This document shows, one piece after another, positions 60,782-64,000 of a DNA stretch of 64,000 nucleotides; position 1 is the stretch's first letter; every line of letters starts with the position of its first letter. The DNA lies in assembly GCF_900167005.1 (NCBI RefSeq), contig NZ_FUXW01000003.1, forward strand, positions 129,380-193,379, read 5' to 3'. The translations under genes were made by a program, and so were the position numbers. Under the pieces are notes generated by a model. It saw only the letters and a program-made list of their open reading frames with translations, was not told the origin of the DNA and searched no databases. Source of the DNA: Butyricicoccus pullicaecorum DSM 23266. Its GTDB lineage: Bacteria; Bacillota; Clostridia; Oscillospirales; Butyricicoccaceae.

Positions 60782-60849
60782 TTTATGTGCTTTTATGTGC
60801 GGATTTGTTGGGAATACAATTTTATGTGCGGATTTGTTGGGAATACAAT
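60782..60849. repeat. Tandem 29-bp direct repeats upstream of the Rep gene
   Basis: Two perfect copies (60792-60820 and 60821-60849) and a 9-base partial copy (60782-60790). On the minus strand each begins TTGTATTCCCAACAAATCC, and TAAAAT or TAAAAG follows 18 bases after TTGTAT, so each unit contains a promoter-like pair. They could be iterons of a replication origin, duplicated promoters of rep, or both. The 184-base gap 60757-60940 holds nothing else I can name. Confidence 0.75.
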
Positions 60850-60940
60850 AGGGAGTTGATGCTAGGTTGTTTATGGGCAAGATAGTATAACCTGTCCAAT
60901 GCAAAAGTGGAAAAGCAGCTTTTGATCTAATTGATTGTAG

Positions 60941-61480
60941 TCATACAGAACACAATCGGAACGTAATAAGCTGATCCAACGGAATAGAGCTCAAATCGGA
61001 AATCCGCTTGCGGTTTACGAGCATCTCCATCTCATAGAACCTGACATAACGCTCCATTTTTTCGACGATCGAGGCAGTTCTTCTTTTGAGGTGATACTTT
61101 GCTAACATCTGGCGCATACTCTTTCGAACATACTTTGTCTTGCGAAAGAAAGCCATATCCAGATACATCTCTTTGAACACGATATCCACTTCATCAAGAT
61201 CTCGCCAATAGTCTTCGACCTCAATCTGTGTTCCATTGTTCTCCGCAGCCTTAACGATATCCGCAAAATCGTAATCGAGCTGCTCTTTGTCATTGAGATA
61301 ATGCATCCAGTACTGCGTATCCTGTAAAAAGCGCCTCTTGTTGGACTGATACTTCCACTCCAAAAATCTTCGTTCACTCCGCCAGAAATCCAATAAAAAT
61401 TGGCATTCTTCACGAATTCCCAGATTTTTTTTGCAGAGAATGACGGCCATATCCAATGCCGAATACGAAAGCTGTCCCAT
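60941..61480 (-). CDS. Helicase-HNH operon companion protein, unknown family
   Basis: A 179-residue, highly charged, apparently all-helical protein (MGQLSYSALDMAVILC at the start; ERRFLEWKYQSNKRRFLQDT; KTKYVRKSMRQMLAKYHLKRR). No nuclease motif, zinc site or membrane helix is seen. Its ATG shares one base with the stop of the helicase-HNH gene (TGATG), so the two are translationally coupled and their products are probably made in a fixed ratio. It may be a binding partner, sensor or inhibitor of the helicase. I do not recognise the family. Confidence 0.75.
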   Translation of the reverse strand: MGQLSYSALDMAVILCKKNLGIREECQFLLDFWRSERRFLEWKYQSNKRRFLQDTQYWMHYLNDKEQLDYDFADIVKAAENNGTQIEVEDYWRDLDEVDIVFKEMYLDMAFFRKTKYVRKSMRQMLAKYHLKRRTASIVEKMERYVRFYEMEMLVNRKRISDLSSIPLDQLITFRLCSV

Positions 61481-63750
61481 CAGCGATCTCCCTTTTTGCC
61501 GTTGCATCTTGGGCACAGGATTTGCAGATTTTCGGGTACGCTTTTGCCGCCCTGATTTCTGGGTTTGATATGATCAACCTGGAAATGACTCCTATTGGGA
61601 CTCTCTTTGCCGCACAGGGTGCATCGGTAAGTACCTCGTTCGGTCTTTGCCTTTTCAAATGCTCCATCTCGCAGCTGCTTTTCATAATTCGGATCAATCT
61701 GTCCAATTTCATAAAGCGGCATATCTTCCAGTTCTCGCATACTGTAACGCACGTTATCCTCTTCCGCATAAAGATCGGGATCGGCCAATTTAGAAATTGC
61801 AATATCCAATTCACGGATAAAATACAGCTTACGGCCAAAGAAGAGCCGCAGTAAATTATCATCACTCTGCTCCCACAACTGATCAATGTATTCTTTGCGT
61901 TTTCTGGGTCCCAAGTCCAAATCCCACAGGTGTTGTGCGATCTGTCCGACATCCAGTCGATTTCGATCGAGATCGTCAAAGGTATAGAACGGTGGGGCTG
62001 CATCATATTGCGCATAGTAGCGCAGCAGATTTTCAATATCCTGCCGTGCATAGGGCGGGATCATTTCACCACAGAAAAAGGTATCCCGGCACCGCTGCTC
62101 CATCTGATGAAGAACGTCATCGGTCAAATATTCCTGATCCCGTACGCCAAAGCTATCGAACAAGGCCGGTAACTCCTCCAGCATCTCCCGATATGCACTG
62201 GCTGTGCTGTCGTAAACCATAACCTGACAAGAAAGATCCATGCTTTCCTGCTCTCCGTTATCGACCAGATACGTAAAAGCATACATACCAATCGGAATAC
62301 GCTGCTGGAAGGGTACTTTTTCCAGTGCAGTCGTATCAATCGTTTGATCCAAAATAGAAGCGAACTCTTCAATCTTGGATATGGCAATTAGGCGTACCTC
62401 TCGCTGGATACGTTCACTCGGATCATCACTGAACGTATTGTCTCCACTGAACAGACTTTCCGGATTGACCCACGCAATATGCTCGTCCCAGTCATCGATA
62501 AACGACACAATATAGGCCGTATCGGTGCCTCCGGCTGCCGAGCCTCGCAGCGCTCGACCGACCATCTGTGTCATCAAAATCGTGGAAACCGTTGGTCTTG
62601 CCAGAAATACGGTTTTGGTCTTGGGCAAGTCGACACCTTCGGTCAAGATGTTCACATTGATCAGCACATCAAGGTCTCCCCGGCGAAACGCTTCCAGATT
62701 GCGCTGGTTTTCTTCTCTGCTGATGCCGACGCCAGTGATCCCATCCCGAATTGCCGACACAATATAAGCCGAACGGACACCGCTGTCCGCAAAGAGTTTA
62801 TTGAGTGCGATTGCATGGTCGATGTTGACGGCGAATACGATGGTCTGACCATACTCCTTTCGCTTCTTCTTGTAAGTATCGACAATCAACCGATTGCGCA
62901 CGGCATTCTTCGCCATCTGCTGTGCAATATCATCCGGCAGAGTATCCAGATGGCGAATACTCTCCCAAGCTGCAAGGCCAAGGGACTCCCCATAATGCTC
63001 TTCGGTGTAATAGCTTTCAAAAATTGGTTTGGACAGAATCTGACGGTTAATCAGGTCTTTTAAGCCGATCTGGTAGGTAATACCGAGCTGTCCCCGCTTA
63101 ACCTGCTCATCCTGTACACCGTCCTGAAAGATTTTAGCCAGCAGTCCCTGCTCGGCTTCTGCGGTACGAAACGGAGTTGCCGTCAAGCCGATCAACTTCA
63201 TATTGGGCACATGCTTTTGCACATAGGCAATCACCTTACGATAGGTCTTTGCCGTAGCGTGGTGCGCCTCGTCGATGACCAGATAGACCTCATTTTGTCT
63301 TTTCAGCCATGCATCCAGACAACTCAAATTGCGTCCAATGCTATCCTTACCGACGATCAGCAGATCATCTTCCGGTGTAATATCGATTGCTCGATCATGT
63401 TCGGTCGCACCTGAGATAATCCGATAATGGAAAGAAGAAATATGCGGCATGGTCTCCGCATAGGCGTATTGCTGGAAAGACTGCGCAGCCTGATCCAGTA
63501 ACATCTGCCTGTGAGCAATCCACAAAATCTTTTTCTTTCGATCAATGGCATTTTTGAGCAGCCAAAGCGCAGCTGTATAGGTCTTGCCGCCACCGGTCGG
63601 CAGCACGATCAGGGTGCTGTAATTCTTTTCCCGATCGATTAGATCAAGATTATGCATCGCTGTACACTGATGCTCATACGGTGTGCGGGCATTTGCGCCC
63701 TTCTTCGGCAAAACCTCACCGCTGGATTTGTTCTGCACCTGTTTTCCCAT
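61480..63750 (-). CDS. SF2 DEAH-box helicase fused to HNH nuclease (putative defence protein)
   Basis: A 756-residue fusion. Residues 20-450 form an SF2 helicase/translocase: Walker A PTGGGKT at 51-57, DEAH at 160-163 within LVIDEAHH, motif III TATPFR at 190-195, and a C-terminal RecA fold with NILTEGVDLP and motif VI QMVGRALRG. A roughly 250-residue middle region of unknown fold follows. The last ~45 residues are a zinc-binding HNH domain: CTLCGKE, then VDHIKPRNQGG, then NLQILCPRCNGKK. ATG at 63750 has GGGGAGA. It lies 80 bases from the CRISPR array, in its transcription direction. Confidence 0.85.
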   Translation of the reverse strand: MGKQVQNKSSGEVLPKKGANARTPYEHQCTAMHNLDLIDREKNYSTLIVLPTGGGKTYTAALWLLKNAIDRKKKILWIAHRQMLLDQAAQSFQQYAYAETMPHISSFHYRIISGATEHDRAIDITPEDDLLIVGKDSIGRNLSCLDAWLKRQNEVYLVIDEAHHATAKTYRKVIAYVQKHVPNMKLIGLTATPFRTAEAEQGLLAKIFQDGVQDEQVKRGQLGITYQIGLKDLINRQILSKPIFESYYTEEHYGESLGLAAWESIRHLDTLPDDIAQQMAKNAVRNRLIVDTYKKKRKEYGQTIVFAVNIDHAIALNKLFADSGVRSAYIVSAIRDGITGVGISREENQRNLEAFRRGDLDVLINVNILTEGVDLPKTKTVFLARPTVSTILMTQMVGRALRGSAAGGTDTAYIVSFIDDWDEHIAWVNPESLFSGDNTFSDDPSERIQREVRLIAISKIEEFASILDQTIDTTALEKVPFQQRIPIGMYAFTYLVDNGEQESMDLSCQVMVYDSTASAYREMLEELPALFDSFGVRDQEYLTDDVLHQMEQRCRDTFFCGEMIPPYARQDIENLLRYYAQYDAAPPFYTFDDLDRNRLDVGQIAQHLWDLDLGPRKRKEYIDQLWEQSDDNLLRLFFGRKLYFIRELDIAISKLADPDLYAEEDNVRYSMRELEDMPLYEIGQIDPNYEKQLRDGAFEKAKTERGTYRCTLCGKESPNRSHFQVDHIKPRNQGGKSVPENLQILCPRCNGKKGDR

Positions 63751-63830
63751 ACTTCTCCCCACATTCTGCAACTATGCTTTTATTTCTTGATGGAGTACGC
63801 GTCATATATAACTGAAGATGACCATACTCA

Positions 63831-64000
63831 TTTTTAATCCACACTCCCCATGCGGGGAGCGACGCAGATTTTGACCCAAATCCTGCCGGTTATCTGCATT
63901 TCAATCCACACTCCCCATGCGGGGAGCGACCTGGCGACGGTGCAGACAGTCAGGACAAGGGCGCAGATTTCAATCCACACTCCCCATGCGGGGAGCGACG
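63831..64000 (-). CRISPR. Type I-C CRISPR array, leader-distal end (continues past right edge)
   Basis: Three 33-bp repeats are visible at 63831-63863, 63898-63930 and 63967-63999, separated by spacers of 34 and 36 bases; base 64000 begins a third spacer. On the minus strand the repeat starts GTCGCTCCCCGCATGGGG and ends GGATTGAAAT, the type I-C consensus, so crRNA is transcribed leftward and the leader and cas genes should lie to the right of the window. The leftmost repeat has two changes in its 3' part (GATTAAAAA instead of GATTGAAAT), typical of the degenerate oldest repeat. Confidence 0.95.

Overview
The window is a chromosomal stretch of a Gram-positive anaerobe of the class Clostridia (Firmicutes). 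The gene content suggests Oscillospirales, possibly a Butyricicoccaceae-like gut commensal; that placement is my inference from protein flavour, not from a marker search. Supporting signs are strong AGGAGG ribosome binding sites, frequent GTG/TTG starts, PyrR and the PyrK/PyrDB form of dihydroorotate dehydrogenase, BlaI/BlaR1-like regulation, a PTS sucrose locus, DUF4364 and DUF4860 proteins, and a type I-C CRISPR repeat. Most genes lie on the minus strand.

Layout. 1-10.7 kb: DNA repair and stringent response (rel fragment, recJ; then a GNAT-radC-uvrB-MBL hydrolase-ferredoxin-uvrA operon). 10.7-13.9 kb: DUF4364 regulator, RidA, typA, tRNA-Gln. 14-16.8 kb: a compact phage-derived cassette (collagen-like fibre, small tail/holin proteins, amidase), divergent from an XRE repressor. 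17-20.8 kb: membrane protein, EF-hand alpha/beta hydrolase, Gfo/Idh oxidoreductase, pyrE. 20.9-24.5 kb: the classic rpmG-secE-nusG-rplK-rplA-(L10 leader)-rplJ-rplL block. 24.7-35.8 kb: ruvX; a pyrK-pyrD-phosphatase/GNAT operon; a secreted GH5-like protein; a pyrR-pyrF-carA-carB operon with a leader terminator. 36-41.9 kb: FNT channel, thiM-HAD pair, BlaI/M56 sensor pair with visible operators. 42-46.6 kb: sucrose hydrolase, EIIBCA and LacI repressor. 46.8-49.5 kb: DUF1015 protein, PIG-L deacetylase, second tRNA-Gln. 49.5-57.7 kb: a reduced type IV pilus-like operon (PilC, DUF4860, pseudopilin, PilT), a transglutaminase lipoprotein and a Cache-GGDEF-EAL c-di-GMP phosphodiesterase. 57.7-58.8 kb: YitT protein and tRNA-Arg.

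58.8-64 kb is accessory DNA abutting tRNA-Arg: an excisionase-like protein, a small protein, a Rep_trans-type replication initiator preceded by tandem 29-bp repeats, then a two-gene operon (179-aa helical protein plus an SF2 helicase fused to an HNH nuclease), then the leader-distal end of a type I-C CRISPR array that runs off the right edge. The helicase-HNH pair is the best candidate for an undescribed defence system.

A second unexpected layer is a family of about 150-bp multi-hairpin elements. They sit directly after stop codons of unrelated genes at 25.2, 38.2, 48.1 and 48.4 kb, in the orientation of the upstream gene. Two of them match almost throughout, and the stems change with compensation between copies.
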